Assembly: GCA_016222905.1 (NCBI GenBank)
Contig: JACRPZ010000049.1
Location: forward strand, 1 to 64,000
Length of the DNA: 64,000 nucleotides
Direction: 5' to 3'
From: Nitrospirota bacterium
GTDB lineage: Bacteria; Nitrospirota; Thermodesulfovibrionia; UBA6902
Shown: positions 9,664 to 17,520 of the stretch, in pieces
How the letters are laid out: each line of letters opens with the position of its first letter
Numbering within the stretch: the stretch's first letter is position 1
The notes under the pieces: generated by a model
Databases searched by the model: none
Told to the model about the DNA's origin: nothing
The model's input: the letters and a program-made list of their open reading frames with translations, nothing else
Translations under genes and position numbers: made by a program

Positions 9664-10059
9664 CTACAATCCTGCCTCTGAAGCAATTGCATTATGAATT
9701 CTTTCGGCTGACTTGCGATCGCCCAATATGCCGGCTCTGACTGAAATAGACGTAACATTCTGACCTTTATCCTTCAAATTCAGAACAACCTTTGCTCCGT
9801 CTTTTTGCACTGCTTCTATCGTCCCTTTTGTCCCGTTATTGAGACTGTTTGTTACGCCTATCTTAAGGTTTGCCAGCGCAGTATTTGACGCATCCCATGC
9901 CTTTGTGTATGCAACGGGATATTCTCTGCTCAAGTTGCCCTCCACATATTTATAAGCCCCTATTCCAACTCCGGCGCCTACTCCCAGCAACACGGCTGCG
10001 CAGCCGTAAAAGAAGATTAGAGATGATAACAGAAGCGCCAACATTGTTCTTTTTTTCAT
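9664..10059 (-). CDS. DUF3568-family lipoprotein
   Basis: A 131-residue small lipoprotein. The signal MKKRTMLALLLSSLIFFYGC ends in a lipobox Cys (residue 20) followed by Ala-Ala and a glycine-rich helix. The body alternates strands and helices and resembles DUF3568 proteins, whose function is unknown. I placed the start at ATG 10059 because GGGAGG lies just upstream. A longer in-frame start at 10104 would put residues before the signal peptide. Confidence 0.8.
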   Translation of the reverse strand: MKKRTMLALLLSSLIFFYGCAAVLLGVGAGVGIGAYKYVEGNLSREYPVAYTKAWDASNTALANLKIGVTNSLNNGTKGTIEAVQKDGAKVVLNLKDKGQNVTSISVRAGILGDRKSAERIHNAIASEAGL

Positions 10060-10289
10060 AATACCTCCCGTATTATTCGTGATATTCTGATTTTTAAATT
10101 CCATTTTTCAAGAAATGATAACAAAAATATGATAATCTCTGCAATGCTCTGCTATTTTTTTAAATCAATGCAACATGAGAAATTTGAACCGGGCTATGAA
10201 ATTGTTCAGCCAACAATAAATTCATTAGCGATAAAATTATTTAGATTTTGTATAATCTCATATCCGTTTTCTACAATTCAGGAGGAATT

Positions 10290-11603
10290 ATGGCATCCAA
10301 GGTTATAAATAAACAATCAAAGGTCTCTGTCTCCATTTATGAAAATTTTTACTTCAACAAGAGCCTGTCTCTGCCCACTGTGATTAAAGAGTATGAAAAG
10401 ATCGAAGGTCAGCTTCTGAAATCACGTTACTTAGCCTGTATCACAGTCAAATTTGAGGATATTGTTAAGATCGAACATCTTTACGGAAGCAATGTTTATA
10501 TTGATATCCTTACCCGTATCACCCAGAAGCTTAAGGCTATCAAAAAGAAAGAACTGAGAGGGAAGGATGTTTTTGTGCTGGATCTTTATGATATTGATAC
10601 TTTTGTCATATTTTTGTCATCCCCGCGCGAAAAGACCACACAGCTTCTGTATCATTTAGAAAGGATTGCTGAAAGAATCAGGATTAAGCTGGAAGATGAG
10701 GTCTTTAATCTGCTTTATCCTTATCTGAAAGGATATTCAAGGGCAACTATAGGATATGCTCTTGAACTTATGAACCCGATGGTCAGCAATATGCGCCTTA
10801 TAACACAATTGATAAGCAATGCCAAAAAAATGGGCGAGTTCTCTATTGTTAAACGGCATTTTATTAGCAGGTATTTTCTGCAAAAGATTATCATTGAGAA
10901 GAATGTGAGCACTTTCTTTCAACCTATTGTTAATTTGAAAGATCTGACAATTATAGGTTATGAAGCATTATCCAGAGGGCCTAAAGAGACGGAATTTTTC
11001 AATCCTCTTCTGCTCTTCCTCGCGGCTTCCGAATGCGGTCTCTCTTTTGAATTAGACAGGCTCTGCAGGCATAAGGCGCTTGAAAGTTCACGCAAGATTA
11101 AAACGAACAAAAAGATCTTTATTAACACGCTTAGCATGACAATCCATGATACAGAGTTCCGGGGTATATATCTGAAAGAACTGCTGAAAGACCTTAAGCT
11201 TAAGCCGGAGAACGTTGTCTTTGAGATAAGCGAAAAACTTGCTATTGACAACTACTCCCTATTCAGAAAATCTCTGAAGGATTATACCGACCTCGGCATT
11301 GTACATGCCGGGGATGATTTGGGTACCGGTCATTCCGGTCTTGAGAGGATAATGGAACTACATCCCGGCTATTTGAAGATTGATATGTCTTTTACGCGTG
11401 ATATTGATAAAAGCTTCATGAAACAGGAGATAGTGAAGGCGCTGGTAAACCTTGCGGCGAGCATTGGTTCGGAGGTTGTTGCCGAGGGCATTGAGACCAA
11501 AAAAGAGTACGAAAAACTGAAAGAGCTTAATGTAAAATATGGCCAGGGTTTTTTGTTTGGGAAGCCTTCAGAAAAACTCTCCCGAATAAATAAAGATTTT
11601 TAA
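10290..11603 (+). CDS. EAL-domain protein with degenerate GGDEF-like N-terminus
   Basis: A 437-residue cytoplasmic protein. The N-terminal half resembles a GGDEF fold but lacks the GGDEF signature, so it is probably regulatory. The C-terminal EAL domain carries the motif YEALSRG (E225-A226-L227), Asn in the NTLSM position, EISEK, DDLGTGHSGLERI, KIDMSF and VAEGIET. These are the metal and general-base positions of active c-di-GMP phosphodiesterases, so hydrolysis of c-di-GMP is likely. ATG 10290 is chosen because AGGAGGAA precedes it. Monocistronic, lying between a lipoprotein gene and the hydrogenase operon. Confidence 0.88.
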   Translation: MASKVINKQSKVSVSIYENFYFNKSLSLPTVIKEYEKIEGQLLKSRYLACITVKFEDIVKIEHLYGSNVYIDILTRITQKLKAIKKKELRGKDVFVLDLYDIDTFVIFLSSPREKTTQLLYHLERIAERIRIKLEDEVFNLLYPYLKGYSRATIGYALELMNPMVSNMRLITQLISNAKKMGEFSIVKRHFISRYFLQKIIIEKNVSTFFQPIVNLKDLTIIGYEALSRGPKETEFFNPLLLFLAASECGLSFELDRLCRHKALESSRKIKTNKKIFINTLSMTIHDTEFRGIYLKELLKDLKLKPENVVFEISEKLAIDNYSLFRKSLKDYTDLGIVHAGDDLGTGHSGLERIMELHPGYLKIDMSFTRDIDKSFMKQEIVKALVNLAASIGSEVVAEGIETKKEYEKLKELNVKYGQGFLFGKPSEKLSRINKDF

Positions 11604-11644
11604 AAGTCCGCCTGGCACTATACAATTGCTGACTATACATTTGC

Positions 11645-11671
11645 TTGACATATACGGCCAATTGTGATAAT
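11645..11671 (+). promoter_or_regulatory. Possible sigma70 promoter of the hydrogenase operon
   Basis: A perfect TTGACA (11645-11650) is followed after 15 bp by GATAAT (11666-11671), about 57 bp before the small-subunit ATG. The spacer is short, so this is only a candidate. A TAATTT at 17-bp spacing overlaps it. Confidence 0.35.
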
Positions 11672-11728
11672 TTTGATTTAATATATTTGTTAAGTGATTA
11701 AAGAAAAGACATAAATAAAGGGGGCATT

Positions 11729-12829
11729 ATGGGATTATTTGATGAAAACATCCTGCCTGAGATGTCTGAAAAGCTTGACGAGTTAGCCCGCAAAGGAGTA
11801 TCCCGCCGTGACTTTATGAAGTTCTGCACCGGAATGGCCGCGCTTCTGTCTCTGCCTGCATCATTCATTCCAAAGATAGCCGAGGCTGTAACCGGCAAAA
11901 AACCGATTATCGTCTGGCTTGAATACCAGGACTGCGCGGGAGATACCGAAGCGCTGTTAAGGGCAACAAGTCCAACTGTGGGGCAGATCGTCTTGGATAT
12001 CTTTTCAGTTGATTATCATGAAACTATCATGTCTCCTTCCGGATTTCAGGCGGAGAAGTCGCTCATGGATGTGGTGAAGAACAATAAAGGGAATTATTTT
12101 GTTGTTGTGGAGGGATCAATCCCCCTTAAAGATGACGGTGTTTACTGCTGTGTTGGCGGCAGGACTGCTGTTGATATCGCCAGAGAGGTCTGCGGCAACG
12201 CGCTTGCGACAATAGCCGTGGGCACATGCGCTACTTACGGAGGCATACCGGCGGCAAAGCCTAATCCCACGGGAGCGGTAGGCGTTAAAGAGGCTGTGCC
12301 TAACGCCACAGTTATAAATCTCCCCGGATGCCCTGTCAATGCCGAAAATATAACGGCAACTCTTGTACACTACCTTACATTCGGTGCACTCCCAAATATG
12401 GATAAGCTTGGAAGGCCGTATTTTGCATTCGGCAAGAGGATACACGACAACTGTGAGAGAAGGTCGCATTTCGATGCGGGACAGTTTGTAAGGCAGTGGG
12501 GAGATGAAGGGGCAAGGCAAGGATGGTGCCTATATGAGATGGGTTGTAAAGGGCCTGAAACATTCCATAACTGTCCTACTGTCAAATACAATGAAGGAAC
12601 AAGCTGGCCTGTGCAAGGCGGCCATGGCTGCCTGGGATGTTCCGAGCCGCATTTCTGGGATACGATGACGCCTTTCTACAAGAGGCTTCCGAATGTCCCC
12701 GGTTTTGGCATTGAGAGTACCGCGGACAAGATCGGCGCAGGGCTTGCTGTTGCAACGGCTGCCGGTATAGCAGCCCATGGAATTGCAAGGGCAATATCTC
12801 CAAAAAAGAAAGAAGAAGAAGATAAATAA
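11729..12829 (+). CDS. [NiFe] hydrogenase small subunit, Tat-exported, proximal-cluster Cys-to-Asp
   Basis: A 366-residue electron-transfer subunit. The twin-arginine signal SRRDFMKF (residues 25-32) precedes a hydrophobic stretch. Proximal-cluster ligands are Cys69, Cys167 and Cys201, but the usual second Cys of the CxxC is Asp72 (CAGD, codon GAT at 11942). The distal cluster has His239, Cys242, Cys267 and Cys273. The medial cluster has Cys282, Cys301 and Cys304, with Pro in the SWPVQ position that predicts a [3Fe-4S] centre. A C-terminal alanine-rich hydrophobic helix (about 330-352) probably anchors it in the membrane beside the cytochrome b subunit. It is 24 bp upstream of the large-subunit gene and follows a GGGGG ribosome site. 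An Asp ligand is known in actinobacterial-type group 1h enzymes. Its presence in this otherwise different enzyme is notable. Confidence 0.93.
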   Translation: MGLFDENILPEMSEKLDELARKGVSRRDFMKFCTGMAALLSLPASFIPKIAEAVTGKKPIIVWLEYQDCAGDTEALLRATSPTVGQIVLDIFSVDYHETIMSPSGFQAEKSLMDVVKNNKGNYFVVVEGSIPLKDDGVYCCVGGRTAVDIAREVCGNALATIAVGTCATYGGIPAAKPNPTGAVGVKEAVPNATVINLPGCPVNAENITATLVHYLTFGALPNMDKLGRPYFAFGKRIHDNCERRSHFDAGQFVRQWGDEGARQGWCLYEMGCKGPETFHNCPTVKYNEGTSWPVQGGHGCLGCSEPHFWDTMTPFYKRLPNVPGFGIESTADKIGAGLAVATAAGIAAHGIARAISPKKKEEEDK

Positions 12830-12853
12830 TATATAAGAAGGGGGTGACTGGCA

Positions 12854-14569
12854 TTGGCTAAGAAAATAGTTGTTGACCCGATAACAAGGATAGAAGGACA
12901 CCTCAGGATAGAAGCACAGGTAGAGAACGGAAAGGTCGTTGATGCCTGGAGTTCAAGCACGATGTTCAGGGGGATAGAACTCATACTTAATGGCAGAGAC
13001 CCGAGGGAGGCTTGGGCGTTTACGCAGCGAATATGAGGCGTCTGAACTACGGTTCACGCAACCGCCTCGGTGAGAGCGGTCGAAGATGCCCTTGGCATCA
13101 CAATTCCTGACAACGCAAGAATTATAAGAAACCTTATATCAGGCATTCAGTATGTACAGGACCATGTAATCCATTTTTACCACCTTCATGCCCTTGACTG
13201 GGTTGATATCGTAAGCGCGTTAAGCGCCGACCCGGCAAAGACTTCAGCGCTGGCCCAGTCTATCTCTGATTGGGACAAATCAAGCACTGATTATTTTACT
13301 GGCATCAAGAACAAGCTGAAGGCCTTTGTTGAGAACGGCCAGCTCGGCCCGTTTGCCAATGGTTACTGGGGGCATCCAGCGTATAAGCTTCCGGCTGAAG
13401 CCAACCTAATGGCTGTTGCCCATTATCTTGAGGCGCTTGACTGGCAGAGGGACGTCATCAGGATGCAGGCACTGCTTGGAGCTAAGAACCCGCATGCTCA
13501 GACTTATATTGTAGGCGGAATGTCCATCCCCGTAGACCCGAACAGCCAGAACGCGTTGAACGCGGGGAGCATCGCCTTTATGCAAGGCATTGCCCAGAAG
13601 GCAAAGGATTTTGTAGAGAAGGTCTATATTCCTGACATACTTGCTGTCGCGCCATTCTACCTCGACTGGGCAGGCCACGGTGCCGGCGTGGGAAACTTTC
13701 TATCCTATGGAGAGTTCCCGAATGATACAGTTACAAATTCTGCAAACCTCTGGCTGCCGCGCGGGATCATTCTCAACAAGGATCTTTCTAAAGTTCTCCC
13801 TGTTGACCACAAGAAGGTAACAGAATATGTAACTCATTCATGGTATGAGTATTCCGGCGGAGACGGCACAGCTAAACATCCGTGGGACGGCGAGACGAAC
13901 TATAAATACTCCGGGCCCAAGCCCCCGTATCAGGAGCTTGATACTGACAAAAAATATACCTGGCTTAAGGCTCCGCGCTATGATGATAAGGCGATGGAGG
14001 TCGGGCCGCTTGCAAGGATGCTCGTCGCTTATGCCTCAGGCCATGAGCGGGTGCAGGCTGTTGTCAATCTTGTCCTTAAGACGCTCGGGAACCTTCCTGC
14101 TACTGTTCTCTTCTCAACTCTCGGCAGGATAGCCGCAAGGGGCGTAGAGACGCTTGTGACTGCTGAGCAGTTGCCCGTATGGATCAACCAGCTTGCAGCG
14201 AATATGAAGAAAGGCGATGTCAAGATTCACAGCGGCGAGAAGTGGGACCCGTCTGAATGGCCGGCAGAGGCCCAGGGGTACGGCCTGCATGAGGCTCCGA
14301 GGGGCGCGCTCGGTCATTGGGTAAAGATAAAGGACAAGAAGATCGAGAATTACCAGTGTGTTGTGCCAGGCACATGGAACGGCTCGCCGAGGGACGCGAA
14401 GGGTCAGAGAGGTCCCTTTGAGGAGGCGCTGATAGGGACACCTGTGGCGAACATTGAGCAGCCTGTAGAGATACTCAGGACCATACATTCATTTGACCCG
14501 TGCATGGCCTGCGCTGTCCATGTTGTAGATGCCGAAGGCAAAGAGGTAACAAGGATAAAGGTGATATAG
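12854..14569 (+). CDS. [NiFe] hydrogenase large subunit with two in-frame TGA codons (predicted double selenocysteine)
   Basis: The catalytic subunit, 571 residues if both TGAs are read through. It starts at TTG 12854 after AAGGGGG. The N-terminal motif should read RxCGxC. Here codons 61 and 64 (TGA at 13034-13036 and 13043-13045) flank Gly-Val, giving R-I-U-G-V-U-T-T-V-H. The frame then runs intact to the end. The C-terminal motif has normal cysteines, SFDPCMAC (Cys550, Cys553), followed by Ala-Val-His556 and a 15-residue tail expected to be removed by the maturation protease. The rest aligns with the family in order and length, so decay is unlikely. UGA is a true stop elsewhere (for example resB), so selective recoding as selenocysteine is the best reading. 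Known [NiFeSe] hydrogenases have Sec in the C-terminal motif, not here. A conventional gene finder would call 12854-13036 and 13070-14569 as two fragments. Confidence 0.88.
13034..13080 (+). promoter_or_regulatory. Candidate SECIS-like hairpins downstream of the two TGA codons
   Basis: Hand folding finds an eight-pair hairpin at 13061-13080. ACCGC pairs with GCGGT and CTC pairs with GAG, with one bulged A (13075) and a GGT apical loop (13069-13071). The loop starts 23 nt after the second TGA and 32 nt after the first, both within the range usual for bacterial SECIS elements, and a G-G-U loop with a bulge below a three-pair upper stem recalls the E. coli fdhF element. A competing structure pairs 13035-13040 with 13063-13068 and encloses a TGAAC/GTTCA stem with a TACG tetraloop, so each TGA sits at the foot of a stem. 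No folding program was run. Confidence 0.45.
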
Positions 14570-14578
14570 GGGGATATT

Positions 14579-15238
14579 ATGATTGAGAGAAAGAGAACAT
14601 ATATATGGGAAGTCCCGATTAGGCTTACCCACTGGCTCTTTGTTCTTAGCCTTGCAGCGTTCACTGTTACGGGCTTGTACATAGGCAACCCTTATTTATA
14701 CGCCGTATCCTCAAAAGAGTATATTATGGGCTGGATGAGGTTCGTTCATTTTGTGTCTGCCTATGTCTTCCTTATGAGCTTCATTATCAGGATGTACTGG
14801 GCTTTAATGGGCAACAAGTATGCCTGCTTCTCAGTATGGTTTCCTTTTACATCCCAAAAGATGAAGGACTTCATAGGTGCTCTTAAGTTCTACCTTCTCC
14901 TCAGCAAGAAGCCGCCTTATGCCACTGGTCATACGGCTCTTGCCGGATTCACTTATCTGATAGTTTTTCTACTCTTTCTCTTTGAGATATTTTCAGGGTT
15001 CGCCCTTTATTCCGTAAATCATTCAGGCGCTCTCTGGACTGCTTTGGGAGGATGGATGCTCGGATTCATGTATCTGCCGCTAATCAGACTCTACCATCAC
15101 CTTGTGATGTATGTACTGATGGCATTTACGATTATTCATGTTTATGCTGTTATCTTTTCCGATTCCAGGGAGAAAAACGGGCTGCTCCTCTCGATCTTCA
15201 ACGGATATAAGTTTGTGACCGGAAAAGAGTGGGAGTAA
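14579..15238 (+). CDS. Hydrogenase b-type cytochrome subunit
   Basis: A 219-residue integral membrane diheme cytochrome b that anchors the hydrogenase and passes electrons from the small subunit to the quinone pool. Four hydrophobic helices are visible (near residues 18-40, 52-78, 120-145 and 165-195). Conserved histidines occur in the first (RLTHW), in the FVHFVSAYVF helix and in the last helix (RLYHHLVMYVL and IIHVYAV). It starts nine bases after the large-subunit stop behind GGGGGA, so it is tightly coupled to it. HyaC/HupC-like by family and position. Confidence 0.92.
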   Translation: MIERKRTYIWEVPIRLTHWLFVLSLAAFTVTGLYIGNPYLYAVSSKEYIMGWMRFVHFVSAYVFLMSFIIRMYWALMGNKYACFSVWFPFTSQKMKDFIGALKFYLLLSKKPPYATGHTALAGFTYLIVFLLFLFEIFSGFALYSVNHSGALWTALGGWMLGFMYLPLIRLYHHLVMYVLMAFTIIHVYAVIFSDSREKNGLLLSIFNGYKFVTGKEWE

Positions 15239-15338
15239 AATAATATTTAAATAGAAACTTTGCACTGGGAACTGAGATTTAAGGTGTTATGCCCCCGGAA
15301 GTCATTTAGGATTCCGGGGTTGATTTTTGGAGTCAATA

Positions 15339-15821
15339 TTGAAAACAGTAGTATTAGGCATAGGAAACACTCTAATAAGCGATGATGGTGTCGGAGTTCA
15401 AATTGTTAATAAACTTAAGCAGGAATATACGTTCCCTGACAACGTCACTTTGATAGACGGCGGCACAAAGGGGCTGGACCTTCTGCCTTTTATCGAAGGC
15501 AGCGACAGGCTTCTGATAATTGACGCCGCAAACTTTAAAAAAGAACCTGGTACTATCGATACCGTCATTGGCGACAAGATCCCGGCTTTCCTGAGTCAAA
15601 AATTGTCCGTGCACCAGATAGGGCTTCCTGATATGCTCTTTGCCGCAAAGCTAATGGACATAAGCCCGCCTGAGATGTGCCTTATCGGAATCCAGCCGAA
15701 GTCCATGGAGACAAGCACTGAAATGTCGGAAGAGATAAAGGCAAGGTTTAATGATCTTTATGCCAAGGTTTTAGATAAATTGAAGGAATGGGGAGTTAGT
15801 CCGGTTAAGGTTAAGAAATAA
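15339..15821 (+). CDS. Hydrogenase maturation endopeptidase (HyaD/HybD family)
   Basis: A 160-residue nickel-dependent protease that removes the C-terminal tail of the large subunit after the active site is assembled. It shows VVLGIGNTLISDDGVGV at the N-terminus with the nickel-binding acidic residue in DDGVG, IDGGTKGLDLL, a second acidic site in LIIDAANF, and the conserved His of SVHQIGLPD. I favour the TTG at 15339, which follows GGAG at 15329-15332 by six bases, over an in-frame TTG at 15327 that overlaps that site. It is the last gene of the structural operon and its substrate would be the 15-residue tail of the subunit encoded at 12854. Confidence 0.9.
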   Translation: MKTVVLGIGNTLISDDGVGVQIVNKLKQEYTFPDNVTLIDGGTKGLDLLPFIEGSDRLLIIDAANFKKEPGTIDTVIGDKIPAFLSQKLSVHQIGLPDMLFAAKLMDISPPEMCLIGIQPKSMETSTEMSEEIKARFNDLYAKVLDKLKEWGVSPVKVKK

Positions 15822-15905
15822 CCGCCGGGAGCGAAGCGAGTGGGGAATGAGGCAGTTGAGCAGCCCTCGGAGGGGTGTCCTTCTCGTGTGCCTTGTTAAG
15901 TCTCA

Positions 15906-16601
15906 TCATGTTTCCAAGTCATCGTAGTAATCCTGCCAGTACCCGTAGTAAGCGTCATATTGATATTGAAATTTTCCGTTTGCATCCCCTAATTCCCAAT
16001 GTTGCAGTAAATTGCTGTGTGATGAAAATAAATCATCAATCGAGTAGGTACATATCTTTGAGTTTCTCATTTTTCTCAATCCATTATAACCCCACATGTA
16101 TTCTGTCGGTAAAAAGTTGATCCACTGGAAAGATATATTTCTTCTGTTATAGTTGTAATCAAGCTTATAGTTACTCAATATTTTCCTTGAGCTGTTTTCC
16201 ATGTTACATAGTAATTCTTTATTCTTCCAATCCCCTGTCACTATAACTAGTCCAATGAGAGCTGTTATTTTTACAATATAATCATATTCGTATGCTAAGT
16301 AGATCATTATAGATGTATCAATCCCCACCACCCAATTGCCTAAACAACCTTTGTCAGCCTTCCCTTTTCCTATCACAAAAAGCAATGCATCTTCTTTTTC
16401 TTCATCAAGGGTAATATACTGCTTAAACCATGCTTCGACAACATCAGAATCAATATCACAAAAAGTACATCGATCCGGTAAATTAAATTTGTAGCATTTA
16501 CTTAAGTACGTTAGCATCTCATGAAACATAGATTTATATTTCGCAAGAAGCATCCCTGTATAATATGACTCAGATTTAATGTGAATTCTTAGTTTCGACA
16601 T
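15906..16601 (-). CDS. Hypothetical protein, 231 aa, inserted between hydrogenase and hyp genes
   Basis: I do not recognise the family. The protein is rich in Tyr, Asp and aromatic residues, with four cysteines in the N-terminal half (CTFC pair) and a hydrophobic segment near residues 85-125 that is not a clear transmembrane helix. It is markedly more A/T-rich than the genes on both sides and lies on the opposite strand to the hydrogenase operon, which suggests later acquisition. There is no evidence that it belongs to the hydrogenase system. Confidence 0.6.
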   Translation of the reverse strand: MSKLRIHIKSESYYTGMLLAKYKSMFHEMLTYLSKCYKFNLPDRCTFCDIDSDVVEAWFKQYITLDEEKEDALLFVIGKGKADKGCLGNWVVGIDTSIMIYLAYEYDYIVKITALIGLVIVTGDWKNKELLCNMENSSRKILSNYKLDYNYNRRNISFQWINFLPTEYMWGYNGLRKMRNSKICTYSIDDLFSSHSNLLQHWELGDANGKFQYQYDAYYGYWQDYYDDLET

Positions 16602-16923
16602 CTGCTTAATTTATTTATCTTAGACTTAACATTCATTTTTTTCTGTATTTTAGTGAAGTTTATCTCTATACTTTGTCGCATGTCAAGATAATTGCAGGCA
16701 ATATGAGGAAAACGTGAGTTTTGTATTGCAAGGAGGGCAACAATTCTATAGACTGATAAATACTTATTAATATACGGAAGCGAGATAAGTTATAAAGAGC
16801 GATAATTTCTCGGCTTTTAGCGCCTACCTTATTACAAAATCTGCCGTAACGAATATTATTGTTAATCGCTGCTAATCTCGGTAAAATATTAAGAACCTGA
16901 AAGATAAAAGGATAAAATATATT
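16602..16923. other. Intergenic region upstream of hypC
   Basis: 322 A/T-rich bases between the divergent hypothetical gene and hypC. It must contain the hyp-operon promoter, but I see no convincing -35/-10 pair, sigma54 site or structured RNA. AAAGGATAAAATAT before the hypC ATG gives a weak ribosome site. Confidence 0.4.
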
Positions 16924-17169
16924 ATGTGCGTAGGCGTACCAATGCAGGTCGTAGAGATAAATTACCCTTCAGGAGTTGCCGAGGCAAGGGGAGTGAAGCG
17001 CAATATCGGGCTTCAGCTTCTACCGGAAGGTGATGTGAATATAGGCGACCATGTCATTGTCCATGTAGGATTTGCTATTGAAAAGGTGGATGAAAAGATG
17101 GCAGATGAGATATGGAAGGGTTTTGATGAGATATTCAGGCTGATGGACGAGGAGGATGAGGGTGCATGA
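16924..17169 (+). CDS. hypC: Hydrogenase maturation chaperone HypC
   Basis: An 81-residue chaperone that carries the Fe(CN)2CO unit with HypD and binds the large-subunit precursor. It begins MCVGVPMQV, with the essential N-terminal Cys2, and has the compact OB-like beta fold and GDHVIVHVGFAIEKVD segment of the family, plus an acidic tail. Its last codons overlap the hypA start (GTGCATGA). Confidence 0.95.
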   Translation: MCVGVPMQVVEINYPSGVAEARGVKRNIGLQLLPEGDVNIGDHVIVHVGFAIEKVDEKMADEIWKGFDEIFRLMDEEDEGA

Positions 17170-17512
17170 GGTCTCAATAGCTCTGAGCATGGTGAATGAG
17201 CTTGCGAGGATAGCTAAAGAGAACAACGCAAAATATATCAGTGCCGTCAATTTAAGGATAGGACGATCAAGCGGCATTGTCATAGATTCACTAAAGTTTG
17301 CTTTTGACGCGATCAAATTGGAGAACCCTCTCATCTCATCAGCAGAGATAGTGATCGAGGAAGTTCCATTAAGATATGAATGCAATGACTGCAAGATCAG
17401 TTTTGAGACAGACTATATCCACTTCCCTTCATGTCCTGACTGCAAGTCTTACAGCCTGAAACTCTTATCAGGCGATGAGATGGATATAGTGAATATGGAA
17501 TTGGAAGTGTAA
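17162..17512 (+). CDS. hypA: Hydrogenase nickel incorporation protein HypA
   Basis: A 116-residue nickel metallochaperone. The N-terminus must be Met-His-Glu because His2 binds nickel. The GTG at 17162 gives exactly MHEVSIALSM and sits six bases after GGAGG (17151-17155), whereas the in-frame ATG at 17156 abuts the ribosome site and would displace His2. The zinc site is CNDC near residue 72 and CPDC near 91. It overlaps hypC by eight bases. Confidence 0.94.
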   Translation: MHEVSIALSMVNELARIAKENNAKYISAVNLRIGRSSGIVIDSLKFAFDAIKLENPLISSAEIVIEEVPLRYECNDCKISFETDYIHFPSCPDCKSYSLKLLSGDEMDIVNMELEV

Positions 17513-17520
17513 GGAGAGCT

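Noticed and set aside
11607-11635. TGGCAC ... TTGCT upstream of the hydrogenase resembling a sigma54 promoter
   Set aside because: The GG and GC elements are 12 bases apart instead of the required 10, so the spacing is wrong.
12854-13036. Reading the large-subunit gene as a nonsense pseudogene or as two separate proteins
   Set aside because: Both TGAs lie exactly on active-site Cys codons, the frame is otherwise perfect, there is no ribosome site before 13070, and the cofactor and maturation genes are intact.
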